32,490 nucleotides of DNA from an uncultured Saprospiraceae bacterium (GTDB lineage Bacteria; Bacteroidota; Bacteroidia; Chitinophagales; Saprospiraceae), in assembly GCA_937872405.1 (NCBI GenBank), contig CALMSP010000212.1, positions 1 to 32,490 of the forward strand, read 5' to 3'. The notes beneath the pieces are model-generated. The model did no database searches. It saw nothing but the letters and a program-made list of their open reading frames with translations, and was not told the DNA's origin. The translations under genes were made by a program, and so were the position numbers. This document shows, piece by piece, positions 9,531 through 18,342 of the stretch. Numbering within the stretch: position 1 is the first letter of the stretch; each line of letters opens with the position of its first letter.

Positions 9531-9556
9531 GTACAGTTGCCAAAAGACTGCTGTAC
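9531..9556 (+). terminator. Possible stem-loop at the end of the atp operon
   Basis: GTACAG (9531-9536) can pair with CTGTAC (9551-9556) about 38 nt after the atpG stop. The stem is only 6 bp with a 14-nt loop and has no T-tract behind it, so termination is a weak inference from position. Confidence 0.3.
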
Positions 9557-9603
9557 GGCACACTTCCATTCTGAAAATAAATCTTCCCAGATAGAAGTTA
9601 GAT

Positions 9604-9678
9604 ATGTTTTTTGTGCCGGAGTTTTTGCTTAATTTAGACGTTGGTTTTAATGAGCCGAAAACCCGCGTCATTCCATGA
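9604..9678 (+). CDS. Possible 24-codon leader ORF overlapping the nucleotidyltransferase start
   Basis: ATG at 9604 opens a 24-codon frame (MFFVPEFLLN...) whose TGA at 9676-9678 overlaps the ATG of the next gene in an ATGA (9675-9678). That arrangement is typical of translational coupling. There is no homology that I recognise, and an ORF this short can arise by chance. If translated, it could feed ribosomes into the nucleotidyltransferase gene. Confidence 0.2.
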   Translation: MFFVPEFLLNLDVGFNEPKTRVIP

Positions 9679-10682
9679 AAGCCATCATCCCTGTTGCCGG
9701 CGCCGGCGCCCGACTACGCCCACTGACTTACACGCAGCCCAAACCGCTCATCCCGGTAGCAGGTAAGCCTATCATTTCCTTTATCATTGACCAATTGGCG
9801 GAAGTTGGCATACGCGACTTTGTATTTGTAATTGGTTATCTGGGTGAAAAAATCAAAGACTTTATTGAGCAAACCTATCCGCACCTGAACAAAGAATTTG
9901 TCAATCAGGAAGAGCGCTTGGGTTCGGCGCACGCTATTTGGGTAGCCCGCGATGCTTGGGTAGATGCGGATGAAGTGATGATTTTTTTCGGCGACGTCAT
10001 CGTAGATGCTGATTTTGAGCGAATTATACATTTACCTTATTCTTGTTTGGGTGTAAAACGTGTAGATAACCCGCGCGAATTTGGCGTGGTGGAATATAAC
10101 GAAGCGGGCGTCGTCAATCGGGTAACCGAGAAGCCTAAAATTCCTAAATCGGATATGGCGATGGTGGGCTTTTACAAAATACGCGAAGTGCAAGCGCTAC
10201 ACGAAGCCCTGCATTTCAACATCACTCACAATATCCGAACGGATGAAGAATTTCCACTAACGGATGCCCTCATGCGCATGATCGAAAAAGGGGTACAATT
10301 CCGAACGGTAACCGTGGACAACTGGTTCAACTGCGGCAAACGCGAGGTGCTACTCGAAACCAACGCTATCCTATTAGACCGCATCGGCTATGCATCTACG
10401 GATCTGCCGGATTTCGACAGCGCCATCATTATCCATCCGGTGAGCATCGGCGCGGATTGTCAAATTTATAATTCCATTATTGGGCCGCACGTAACCATCG
10501 GCAACCACGCTCATATCAACCAAGCGATCGTTAAAGATTCGATCATCGGTAATTATGCTTCTTTACAAGAGGTTATTTTGCAGCATTCAGTCGTTGGTAA
10601 TGACACCGCCATCACAGGCATGAAGCACAGTTTGAATATCGGCGATAATACCGAAATTGATTTTAGTTTCCCGGAACGCTGA
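9675..10682 (+). CDS. NDP-sugar nucleotidyltransferase (RmlA/GlmU-like) with left-handed beta-helix tail
   Basis: A 335-residue enzyme that transfers a nucleotide from an NTP to a sugar 1-phosphate, feeding polysaccharide or cell-envelope glycan synthesis. The N-terminal Rossmann domain carries GAGARLRPLT followed by PKPLIPVAGKP, the GxGxRLxPLT...PK signature. The metal-binding aspartate is expected in FFGDVIVDAD (about 102-111), and TEKPKIP is near 150. From about residue 245 come isoleucine-rich hexapeptide-like turns (IIHPVSIGADCQIYNSIIGPHVTIGNHA), typical of a left-handed beta-helix. The sugar and nucleotide cannot be told from sequence. No sugar-pathway genes flank it, so no symbol is given. 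Start ATG overlaps the stop of a possible leader ORF. Confidence 0.85.
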   Translation: MKAIIPVAGAGARLRPLTYTQPKPLIPVAGKPIISFIIDQLAEVGIRDFVFVIGYLGEKIKDFIEQTYPHLNKEFVNQEERLGSAHAIWVARDAWVDADEVMIFFGDVIVDADFERIIHLPYSCLGVKRVDNPREFGVVEYNEAGVVNRVTEKPKIPKSDMAMVGFYKIREVQALHEALHFNITHNIRTDEEFPLTDALMRMIEKGVQFRTVTVDNWFNCGKREVLLETNAILLDRIGYASTDLPDFDSAIIIHPVSIGADCQIYNSIIGPHVTIGNHAHINQAIVKDSIIGNYASLQEVILQHSVVGNDTAITGMKHSLNIGDNTEIDFSFPER

Positions 10683-10711
10683 ATACCTCAGCGCAACAAA
10701 TCGCTGCTTTT
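10677..10711 (+). terminator. Three-arm inverted repeat after the nucleotidyltransferase
   Basis: CGCTGA (10677-10682, containing the stop codon) can pair with TCAGCG (10688-10693). The CAGCG part of that second arm (10689-10693) can instead pair with CGCTG (10702-10706), which is followed by CTTTT. The second hairpin plus T-run resembles a weak intrinsic terminator; the first hairpin is mutually exclusive with it. Confidence 0.4.
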
Positions 10712-10862
10712 CAGGGTTATTTCTAAATAGAGCACCCGCCAAAAAACCGCCAAAACCCATCCTATTGCTTAGGCATCCGTCATCAATGTTCAGATTGGCC
10801 GATGCACTAAAGTAAATAACCTCAGCTTATATATTCACTTTTTATTATAAAAACATTATATT

Positions 10863-11189
10863 ATGGCAATATTACGATTCAATCGCCTTCCTAAAAACCA
10901 ACAATATACATACAAACCCCGCTACTGGGACCCCAAAAAAGAAGAATTGGAAGAACGCCTAAAACGCATCCACACTATGAAGGAAGATGATCAAGATGCC
11001 ATGAAGGCACGCATATCCAGTGGCTTGCGGCGGCACAGCTATGGCAATACCAGCTATCGGCGGCAGCAAGTTATTCGCTCCAATGTCGTTTTATTTGGGG
11101 TAGTGCTTGGCTTGTTATTTATTACATTTTTATTATTGACAAATTATTTACCTCGGCTGGCGAAGTTTTTAGAAACGGGCGGCAACTAA
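10863..11189 (+). CDS. Small conserved-type membrane protein of unknown function before mutL
   Basis: A 108-residue protein with a charged, basic N-terminal half (RFNRLPKNQQYTYKPRYWDPKKEELEERL, then KRIHTMKEDD...), one transmembrane helix near residues 73-95 (VVLFGVVLGLLFITFLLLTNYL) and a short tail. There is no signal peptide, so the basic half should be cytoplasmic. I recall similar small proteins in Bacteroidota next to mutL, but I do not know a function. The 90-nt gap to mutL on the same strand would allow co-transcription. Start ATG follows an AT-rich leader without a clear promoter. Confidence 0.75.
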   Translation: MAILRFNRLPKNQQYTYKPRYWDPKKEELEERLKRIHTMKEDDQDAMKARISSGLRRHSYGNTSYRRQQVIRSNVVLFGVVLGLLFITFLLLTNYLPRLAKFLETGGN

Positions 11190-11279
11190 GCAATATAGTG
11201 ATTTTAAAAACGATAAATATATAAAAGCGTTAAATACGTGTTTGTAGTCTTTGTTTATAAAACATAATATTTGTACATA

Positions 11280-13136
11280 ATGACAGATATCATCCAGCTT
11301 TTGCCAGATGCTATTGCCAATCAGATAGCGGCGGGGGAAGTGATACAACGTCCGGCGTCGGTGGTTAAAGAACTAATGGAAAACGCTATTGATGCCGGTG
11401 CCACTAGCGTGAAGCTCATCGTGCGAGATGCCGGTAAGGGGCTGATACAACTGATAGACAACGGATCTGGCATGTCGGAAACGGATGCCCGAATGAGTTT
11501 TGAGCGACATGCTACCTCCAAAATACGCGAAGCGAAGGATTTGTTTGGCATTCGTACCATGGGCTTTCGAGGCGAAGCGTTGGCTTCTATTGCTGCCGTG
11601 GCGCAGGTAGAGTTGCGCACCCGCCGCCCGATGGACGAGCTGGGAACCCGCATCGTTATAGAGGATTCTGAAGTAACGGCCCAAGAAGCCTGCCAGTGCC
11701 CCACAGGTACCAACATACAAGTGCGCAACCTTTTTTATAATGTGCCCGCAAGACGTACTTTCCTGAAATCCAACACCGTAGAAATGCGACATATCTTGGA
11801 TGAGTTCCAACGTATTGCGCTGGCCCACCCCGAAGTTTTTTTCTCTTTGCACCATAATAATGCAGAAATATTTCACCTGCCGACGAGCAATTTGCGCCAA
11901 CGCATCACGGGGATATTTGGCAACCATTGCAACAAAAAATTAGTGCCCATCAGCGAAGAAACGGATGAACTACGCCTCTACGGTTTTGTGGGGAAGCCCG
12001 AATATGCTAAGAAATCGCGCGGCGAGCAGTTGTTTTTTGTCAATCAGCGCTTCATCAAAAGCGGCTACCTGAGTCACGCGGTGCTGGGCGCCTATGAGGA
12101 TTTACTGGTGCCGGATACTTTTCCGTTGTATGTTATTTTTATTGATATTGACCCCGCCCGTATTGATATCAATGTGCATCCGACCAAGCAGGAAATCAAA
12201 TTTGAAGATGAACGACTGGTGTATAATTATCTGAAAGTGACCGTGCGACATGCCCTGGGGCGGCACAGCATCACGCCTACCCTCGACTTTGATGATGATA
12301 CCACCATGGCCTCTGTGCGCATAGCTTCGCCGGCTATACATCGTGCCGATTCTGACCAGACATCAACTACGCTGCCCAGTAAAATGAACGCTGCGCCCGA
12401 GGCTCCAACGCACCGCCGGCAGCTATCCAATTTGTCGGAATGGGAAAAACTCTACGCCGGACTGAGTAATGCGCCGGAGGAGCAAGACCTGATTGGCCCT
12501 TCGGAGACCATCACGGTGGAAAGCGGCTGGTCGGCCGAATCCTCATCGGATACTGGGCAACCCGCTAATCGCCAGAAAGAACCATACCAATTGCATGGCG
12601 CATACATTATCAGTCAGATCAAATCTGGTTTCCTGCTCATTGACCAACAGGCCGCGCACGAACGCATTTTGTACGAACAGTACCTAAGGATACTGAATGC
12701 TCAAACCGCTTCTTCGCAGCAAAAATTATTCCCCGCTACAGTGGAACTGGCGCCGGCTGAGGCGACACTGCTACGTGATATTTTAACTGAAATAAATGTG
12801 TTAGGATTTGATATTCAAGAATTTGGAGGCAATACTTTCTTGATACATGGCGTGCCCGCCGATCTGCCAGACGCCACCAACGAAGCCAAACTACTGGAGG
12901 CACTGCTTGATCAATACAAAAATAATTTGGAACTAAAGCTACCTGTGCGCGACAATATTGCCAGAGCAATGGCACGAAGTGCTGCCATCCGGCGCGGACA
13001 ATCGCTCACTATTGAGGAGATGCAATCGCTCACAGATCGCCTTTTTGCTTGCGAACTGCCTTATAAAAGTCCTTCGGGGCGCAATTGTTTTCTGACGTTT
13101 GAGTTGGAGGAGATCGAACGCCGATTGGAGCATTGA
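11280..13136 (+). CDS. mutL: DNA mismatch repair protein MutL
   Basis: A 618-residue GHKL ATPase that couples MutS mismatch recognition to strand removal. N-terminal motifs: QIAAGEV (15-21), ENAIDAGAT with catalytic E34 and N35 (34-42), DNGSGMSE and GFRGEALASIA. The C-terminal dimerisation domain has DQQAAHERILYE starting at D455, where canonical endonuclease MutL has DQHA(x)2E(x)4E, and ends with SPSGRNCF where the CPHGRP zinc motif is expected. The open frame extends to a TTG at 11271, but the ATG at 11280 (MTDIIQLLP) fits family starts better. The linker (about 350-420) is Ser/Thr/Glu-rich and variable, as usual. The stop lies 7 nt before the end of the convergent hydrolase gene. Confidence 0.96.
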   Translation: MTDIIQLLPDAIANQIAAGEVIQRPASVVKELMENAIDAGATSVKLIVRDAGKGLIQLIDNGSGMSETDARMSFERHATSKIREAKDLFGIRTMGFRGEALASIAAVAQVELRTRRPMDELGTRIVIEDSEVTAQEACQCPTGTNIQVRNLFYNVPARRTFLKSNTVEMRHILDEFQRIALAHPEVFFSLHHNNAEIFHLPTSNLRQRITGIFGNHCNKKLVPISEETDELRLYGFVGKPEYAKKSRGEQLFFVNQRFIKSGYLSHAVLGAYEDLLVPDTFPLYVIFIDIDPARIDINVHPTKQEIKFEDERLVYNYLKVTVRHALGRHSITPTLDFDDDTTMASVRIASPAIHRADSDQTSTTLPSKMNAAPEAPTHRRQLSNLSEWEKLYAGLSNAPEEQDLIGPSETITVESGWSAESSSDTGQPANRQKEPYQLHGAYIISQIKSGFLLIDQQAAHERILYEQYLRILNAQTASSQQKLFPATVELAPAEATLLRDILTEINVLGFDIQEFGGNTFLIHGVPADLPDATNEAKLLEALLDQYKNNLELKLPVRDNIARAMARSAAIRRGQSLTIEEMQSLTDRLFACELPYKSPSGRNCFLTFELEEIERRLEH

Positions 13137-13143
13137 TACTATA

Positions 13144-13953
13144 TTATGTTTGTAATAATTCGCGCATTTTTAAGTTATACACATCATAAAACTGCAAATT
13201 ATTATGCCCGCCGTCAGGAATTGTAATAAATTCATCATGCGGTTTTAGGCAATCCTTTAATTGTACTGCGCATTTATACGGCACAACCCAATCGTTTGTA
13301 CCTTGAAAAATACACACCGGCATACGAGCTTGTTTTAGGTGCCGACAATTGGTAAAACGATATTTGAATAAGAAAACAGGCGGTAAAAAAGGATAATACG
13401 TATAAAAAAGTTTGGGCATATTATAAAAAGGCGTCTCTAAAATCAAGCGACGACAAGGATGCTGCGCAGCCACCCGACAAGCAAAAGCCGACCCCATCGA
13501 GCGCCCTACAATTACTATACGCGACGGCGGGCATAGCGTACACGCATAGTCGTACACCTGTAAGGCATCCGCAAAAAGCGTAGCTTCGGTGCGGCGACCA
13601 CTACTTTTACCAAAGCCACGATAATCATACGCCAAAAAATCATAGCCCTGCTCGCCAAAATATTGGTGCAGATGCCCCCAACGAGCCAAATTGCTAGAAT
13701 TGCCATGATAATACAGTACCAAACCTTTTGGTTCACCGAGGTTTAAACTATTGAAATACAGCACATTAAGTCGTCCGCCGTGTTTTGCTTGCAACCAAAT
13801 TTCTTCAAAATGGCCCATGAAACGATAGCGATAATCCTGCGGCAGCCTACGCGGCCGGAAGATAAAATAATCCTGGAGAAGCGTCGTACATATATTGCCA
13901 AGCACCCAAAGTACCAACACGACACCAACGGCATACAGCAGCCAAAAACTCAT
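13144..13953 (-). CDS. Membrane-anchored alpha/beta hydrolase (Bem46/ABHD13-like)
   Basis: A 269-residue serine hydrolase. An N-terminal hydrophobic helix (about 4-27) should anchor it in the membrane. The fold markers are the oxyanion region YYHGNSSN, the YDYRGFGKSSG strand-turn and the nucleophile elbow GRSMGS with S152. The acid is probably D221 (GTNDWVV) and the base H250 (GGHNN), so the triad is complete and in order. Members of this family include esterases, lipases and peptidases; the substrate cannot be inferred. Its 3' end faces the mutL 3' end with 7 nt between, and its 5' side faces away from the gene at 14204. Confidence 0.85.
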   Translation of the reverse strand: MSFWLLYAVGVVLVLWVLGNICTTLLQDYFIFRPRRLPQDYRYRFMGHFEEIWLQAKHGGRLNVLYFNSLNLGEPKGLVLYYHGNSSNLARWGHLHQYFGEQGYDFLAYDYRGFGKSSGRRTEATLFADALQVYDYACTLCPPSRIVIVGRSMGSAFACRVAAQHPCRRLILETPFYNMPKLFYTYYPFLPPVFLFKYRFTNCRHLKQARMPVCIFQGTNDWVVPYKCAVQLKDCLKPHDEFITIPDGGHNNLQFYDVYNLKMRELLQT

Positions 13954-14203
13954 GAAAATAATTTGTTAATTGAATGCGAAAAGATACGCAGCATAGCGCA
14001 GAAATACGAAATTTTTGCATCCGATCCGACCATGCGTGGCGATGTCGAACTAAAAATATTTGATTTTTCAATCCCTTTGCATAAATTTAATGTTCAGAAG
14101 CTGTCATGTATCTTCTGTTGTTGTTGAGGAGCAAGTGTATTCGGTGAATGCCGATTTGCTCATATCCGGGTGTACCCAGCCATAGATCAAAATTAGGTTC
14201 GCG

Positions 14204-15631
14204 ATGAAAAAATTAAGGCTGTTCTGTATCATTATTTTGCCATTGTGGTTGCAAGCGCAAGCGATTCAGGTATCGGAGGAAATCGCCCTTCGAAATGACA
14301 TTTCCTATGAGATCATAGGCAATATGAAAGGTCGGGTATTGCTTTTTCGTGATCGGGTCACGCAGTTTGAAGTGCAGGCTTTTGACACGCAAATGAAACA
14401 AGTATGGAGCAAGGAACTCCTATTAGATAAAAAGCAGCCCAAAGTGCTTAGCGTTGTGAGCGCCCAGCCCGATTATTTCACGGTGCTGTACCGTTTTCGA
14501 CACAAAAATCACCTGCAACTGAAAGCCCACATCTATGATGCAGCGGCCAATCTGCGCGATTCTATTACTGTTAAGGATTATGGCTTTTTGTTTTACACGC
14601 CGAATATGGAAATTGTCAAATCGGAAGATCGCAGCAAAATAATGGTGTATTATGTTGAAAATCAGCAGATTTTCCATCTGTTGGTTTTTGATTTGATCAG
14701 TATGAGTGTGCTGTGGGAAAAGAGCATTATACTGGATGGATTTAATCCTTGGGAAGAATTGGGGCAATTGTTACTCGATAATGATGGGAACGCTTACATG
14801 ATTTTTGAAAAAAATCGGTTCAGAGTACGCAAGGAAGGGCATTATTTTGAAATATTAGCCTTCCGGCTGGAAGAAGAGCAACCCCGTCGCATCATCGCAC
14901 AAATGCAAGAAAAGATCACGTATGATGTTGCGTTCGCATTCGACAATCTTAATCAAAAATTAATCGCTACAGGGCTATATGCTGAAAAAAATGTAGAGCG
15001 CGCCTCTGGTGTATTTTTTGTCAGCATACCAGTGTATAACCCTGATACTATGCGCATTACATTTGAGCGATTTGAAAATGAGTTCCTGTCCAACCTATTG
15101 GGCAAGCCCGTAGATGACAATCGCGGGCTGCAGGAAATTGTAGTGCAAAGCATCGTGCTTCGGCGCGACGGTGGCGCCCTAATGATCTTAGAACGCAACC
15201 GCCAACTGAATCGCCAACTTGGTGCCAATAATCGAATGTTTTTTGATGGGGCAGGTCGGATCATTATGGATTATTATTTCGATGAGATGCTGCTGTTTTC
15301 TTTTCATCCAAATGGCAAAATTCACTGGAAAAATATTTTGCATAAAAAGCAATATTCGCAAGATGATGACGGCGTTTATTCTTCTTTTTTCTTATTCAAA
15401 ACCCCCAGTAATCTGCGCATATTGTACAATGATGAAATCCGACTGGAAAATACCGTAAGCGAATATATCATTACAGGCAATGGCGAAGTGGAACGCCGAA
15501 GCCTATTGAGCACCGAACGCCTGGAGCTGCGCCTGCGCTTCCGCGATGCCATACAACTGAGCGCTACCGAACTGGTGGTGCCCAGTGAGCGCCGCAGCCG
15601 CTTGCGGTTAGTGCGCCTTCAATACCAGTAA
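14204..15631 (+). CDS. Exported protein of unknown function
   Basis: A 475-residue protein that I do not recognise. The N-terminus MKKLRLFCIIILPLWLQAQA is a signal peptide, with cleavage expected around residues 18-20, so it is periplasmic or outer-membrane associated. The rest is strand-rich with alternating aromatic and charged residues and repeated phrases such as 'V.LFRDRVTQFEVQAFDTQMKQVW', reminiscent of beta-propeller or WD/YncE-like outer layers; there are no obvious catalytic motifs and no C-terminal sorting domain. It may be co-transcribed with the PIG-L gene 89 nt downstream, but a good -7 element (15671-15678) lies between them. The start at 14204 gives a clean signal peptide. Confidence 0.7.
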   Translation: MKKLRLFCIIILPLWLQAQAIQVSEEIALRNDISYEIIGNMKGRVLLFRDRVTQFEVQAFDTQMKQVWSKELLLDKKQPKVLSVVSAQPDYFTVLYRFRHKNHLQLKAHIYDAAANLRDSITVKDYGFLFYTPNMEIVKSEDRSKIMVYYVENQQIFHLLVFDLISMSVLWEKSIILDGFNPWEELGQLLLDNDGNAYMIFEKNRFRVRKEGHYFEILAFRLEEEQPRRIIAQMQEKITYDVAFAFDNLNQKLIATGLYAEKNVERASGVFFVSIPVYNPDTMRITFERFENEFLSNLLGKPVDDNRGLQEIVVQSIVLRRDGGALMILERNRQLNRQLGANNRMFFDGAGRIIMDYYFDEMLLFSFHPNGKIHWKNILHKKQYSQDDDGVYSSFFLFKTPSNLRILYNDEIRLENTVSEYIITGNGEVERRSLLSTERLELRLRFRDAIQLSATELVVPSERRSRLRLVRLQYQ

Positions 15632-15670
15632 ATTAGTATTTCCTTAACGAAATACCCCCAAATATCCTGC

Positions 15671-15678
15671 TATATTTG
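15671..15678 (+). promoter_or_regulatory. -7 promoter element before the PIG-L gene
   Basis: TATATTTG matches the Bacteroidota -7 consensus TAnnTTTG and ends 42 nt before the ATG at 15721. No TTTG is present 19 nt upstream, so only half of the promoter is supported. Confidence 0.45.
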
Positions 15679-15720
15679 CAGGTGTTCGAACATTCCTAAA
15701 ATACACATCCTTTGACGACC

Positions 15721-18240
15721 ATGAGCAAACGCTATTGGCTGCTACTCGCAGTGGTATTCCTCCTTCTGACATTAGGGCTGTACGCGCAGCCTCCGAAACG
15801 CTGGACTTCCGGCGACATTCATGAAGCCATTCAAAAACTCAACTTTTTGGGATCCGTGCTCTACGTAGCTGCCCACCCCGACGACGAGAACACCCGCATG
15901 ATCTCCTACTTGGCCAATGAGGTGAAGGCCAACGTAGCTTATCTGTCGTTGACGCGCGGCGACGGCGGGCAAAACTTAATCGGCCCCGAAATTGAAGACC
16001 TGCTGGGCGTTATTCGCACCCAGGAATTGCTGGCGGCACGTCGTATGGATGGTGGTAAGCAACTTTTTAGCCGAGCCAATGATTTTGGATTTTCCAAACA
16101 TCCCGACGAGACGCTCCGTATCTGGGACAAGGACGCGGTGCTATCTGATGTGGTGTGGGCTATTCGCAGTTGGCAGCCAGATGTCATCATCAATCGCTTC
16201 GATCATGAGTCAGCGGGGCGCACGCATGGCCATCATACGGCATCAGCTATGCTGTCGTATGAGGCTTTTGACCTCACCGGACACAAGGATATATATCCTG
16301 AGCAGTTGCACTATGTAACCCCTTGGCAACCACGGCGCCTATTTTTCAATACCTCTTGGTGGTTTTATGGCAGCCAAGATGCCTTTGCCAAGGCGGATAA
16401 ATCCGACCTCATGAGCATGGATATTGGTGTGTATTATCCTATCAAAGGGAAATCGAATAACGAAATTGCCGCCGAAAGCCGTAGTATGCACAAGTGCCAA
16501 GGCATGGGCGCTACCGGCGCACGCGGCTCGGAGTTGGAATACCTCAAAATACTGAAAGGTGACCTACCCAAAGGCAAAGCGGATATTTTTGAAGGTATCA
16601 ACACCACTTGGTCGCGGGTGAAAGGGGGCGAACCCATTGGCGCATTCTTAGCAGAAGCGGAAAAGAATTTTAATTATAAAAATCCAGCTACAAGCGTTCC
16701 TACGCTTATTAAAGCCTATCGCCTGATCAAAGCGCTGCCCGACAGCTACTGGAAGCGTGTAAAAATCGCTGATATACAAGAAGTTATATTGGCTTGCATG
16801 GGCTTGTTTACGGAAGCCATTGCCAGCGATTATTCGGCAACACCAGGTCAGGAAATCGCAGTGACTTTAGAAGTGACCAACCGCTCGGCTGTCAATCTGA
16901 TGTTGCAATCCATTCTGTTTTTACCGGAAGGGCAAGACACGCTGCTGAAGCGCCCAATTGGCAATAATGAGCAATTTAAATTGCATCGCAAGCTGCGCAT
17001 ACCTGAAAATGTGGAGCTAACCAATGCCTACTGGCTCAATACGCCCTGGCAACTGGGTATGTACACCGTTGATAATCAATTATTGCGCGGGCTACCCGAA
17101 ACCCCACGCACCTTTCGCGTGCGCTTGCGTATGCTGGTAGAAGGCGAACCCCTTGATTATGAGATAGATGTAATACACAAACGCACCGATGATGTGCGCG
17201 GCGAAGTCTATCGCCCTTTTGAAATAACACCGCCGATATTCACAAATATGGCGGAAAAAGTTTATGTATTTTCCAATGCAGCACCCCAAACGGTGGAAGT
17301 TATTTTAAAAAGCGGTGCCCCAAATGTAAGCGGCTCGGTGCGGCTGGCGCATCCCTCCGGTTGGCGCGTAGAGCCGCCGCAGATTGATTTCGCCCTAAAA
17401 ATCAAAGGGGAAGAGCAGACCGTGCGCTTTTTGGTATTCCCGCCAGAAGCACAAAGCGAAGGACAGGCGAAGCCAGTAGCTACTGTGGATGGCAAAAGCT
17501 ATGGCGAAGAGGTGGTTTTGATTGATTATGAGCATATTCCAACTCAAACGGTACTGCGTGATGCGGCAGCTAAGGTGGCAAAAATTGACTTGAAAAAAGC
17601 AGGTGACCGCATTGGCTATTATATGGGCGCTGGAGACAATATTCCCGCGAGCTTGAAGCAGATTGGCTATCAAGTTACGTTGCTCGACGATCGCGACCTG
17701 ACCCTCGAAAACCTCCGCCAATACGATGCAGTCATCATGGGGGTACGCGCTTACAATACACGCGAACGCCTAAAATTCGCACAGCCTAAACTCTTTGAAT
17801 ATGTAGCCAATGGTGGTACGCTCATCGTGCAGTATAATACGAGTTTTGAACTGGTACTACCCGCTGACCAGCTGGCGCCTTACATGCTCAAGCTCTCCCG
17901 TGACCGCGTGACGATGGAAGATGCGGAAGTGCGATTTTTGAAACCCGACCATCAGGTGCTGCATTTTCCGAATAAAATTACAGCTAAGGATTTTGAAGGC
18001 TGGATACAAGAGCGCGGGTTGTATTTTCCCAGCGAATGGGGGCCAGAATTCACGGCGGTTTTGTCTTGCAATGACCCTAGCGAATCACCGAAGGATGGAG
18101 GGCTACTCATCGCTAAATACGGCAAAGGCCATTATATCTATACGGGTTATTCGTGGTTTCGGGAGTTGCCTGGCGGCGTGCCTGGCGCCTTCCGCTTGTT
18201 TGCAAACATGATTTCCATAGGAAAGGAAGCGAAACCCTGA
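15721..18240 (+). CDS. Large exported PIG-L (LmbE-type) deacetylase with C-terminal accessory domains
   Basis: An 839-residue protein with a signal peptide (MSKRYWLLLAVVFLLLTLGLYAQ split at about residue 22). The PIG-L domain follows at about 40-300: AHPDDENTRM supplies the metal-binding His-Pro-Asp-Asp motif, GDGGQNLIGPE and INRFDHESAGRTHGHH the other conserved parts. This family removes N-acetyl groups from GlcNAc-containing substrates or related amides in a zinc-dependent way. Two further parts follow: a strand-rich region (about 370-590) resembling the beta-sandwich of NPCBM-associated NEW3 domains, and a C-terminal alpha/beta region (about 620-830: IGYYMGAGDNIPASL, YDAVIMGVRAYNTRERL) resembling a class I glutamine amidotransferase-like fold. 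The frame is open to a TTG at 15712, but the ATG at 15721 starts the signal peptide directly. The substrate is unknown. Confidence 0.85.
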   Translation: MSKRYWLLLAVVFLLLTLGLYAQPPKRWTSGDIHEAIQKLNFLGSVLYVAAHPDDENTRMISYLANEVKANVAYLSLTRGDGGQNLIGPEIEDLLGVIRTQELLAARRMDGGKQLFSRANDFGFSKHPDETLRIWDKDAVLSDVVWAIRSWQPDVIINRFDHESAGRTHGHHTASAMLSYEAFDLTGHKDIYPEQLHYVTPWQPRRLFFNTSWWFYGSQDAFAKADKSDLMSMDIGVYYPIKGKSNNEIAAESRSMHKCQGMGATGARGSELEYLKILKGDLPKGKADIFEGINTTWSRVKGGEPIGAFLAEAEKNFNYKNPATSVPTLIKAYRLIKALPDSYWKRVKIADIQEVILACMGLFTEAIASDYSATPGQEIAVTLEVTNRSAVNLMLQSILFLPEGQDTLLKRPIGNNEQFKLHRKLRIPENVELTNAYWLNTPWQLGMYTVDNQLLRGLPETPRTFRVRLRMLVEGEPLDYEIDVIHKRTDDVRGEVYRPFEITPPIFTNMAEKVYVFSNAAPQTVEVILKSGAPNVSGSVRLAHPSGWRVEPPQIDFALKIKGEEQTVRFLVFPPEAQSEGQAKPVATVDGKSYGEEVVLIDYEHIPTQTVLRDAAAKVAKIDLKKAGDRIGYYMGAGDNIPASLKQIGYQVTLLDDRDLTLENLRQYDAVIMGVRAYNTRERLKFAQPKLFEYVANGGTLIVQYNTSFELVLPADQLAPYMLKLSRDRVTMEDAEVRFLKPDHQVLHFPNKITAKDFEGWIQERGLYFPSEWGPEFTAVLSCNDPSESPKDGGLLIAKYGKGHYIYTGYSWFRELPGGVPGAFRLFANMISIGKEAKP

Positions 18241-18342
18241 TCATCATTTTTTCACGATGAAATGTGTTTACGTGCTCATCCCAAAATGAGTTTTGATATT
18301 AATAGAGTTGTAGCCCAATAACCAATTGATTGTCAAATACCA

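Noticed and set aside
13780..14127. Plus-strand ORF of 115 codons
   Set aside because: Most of it is antisense to the start of the alpha/beta hydrolase, whose triad and membrane anchor are intact; the encoded sequence resembles no protein.
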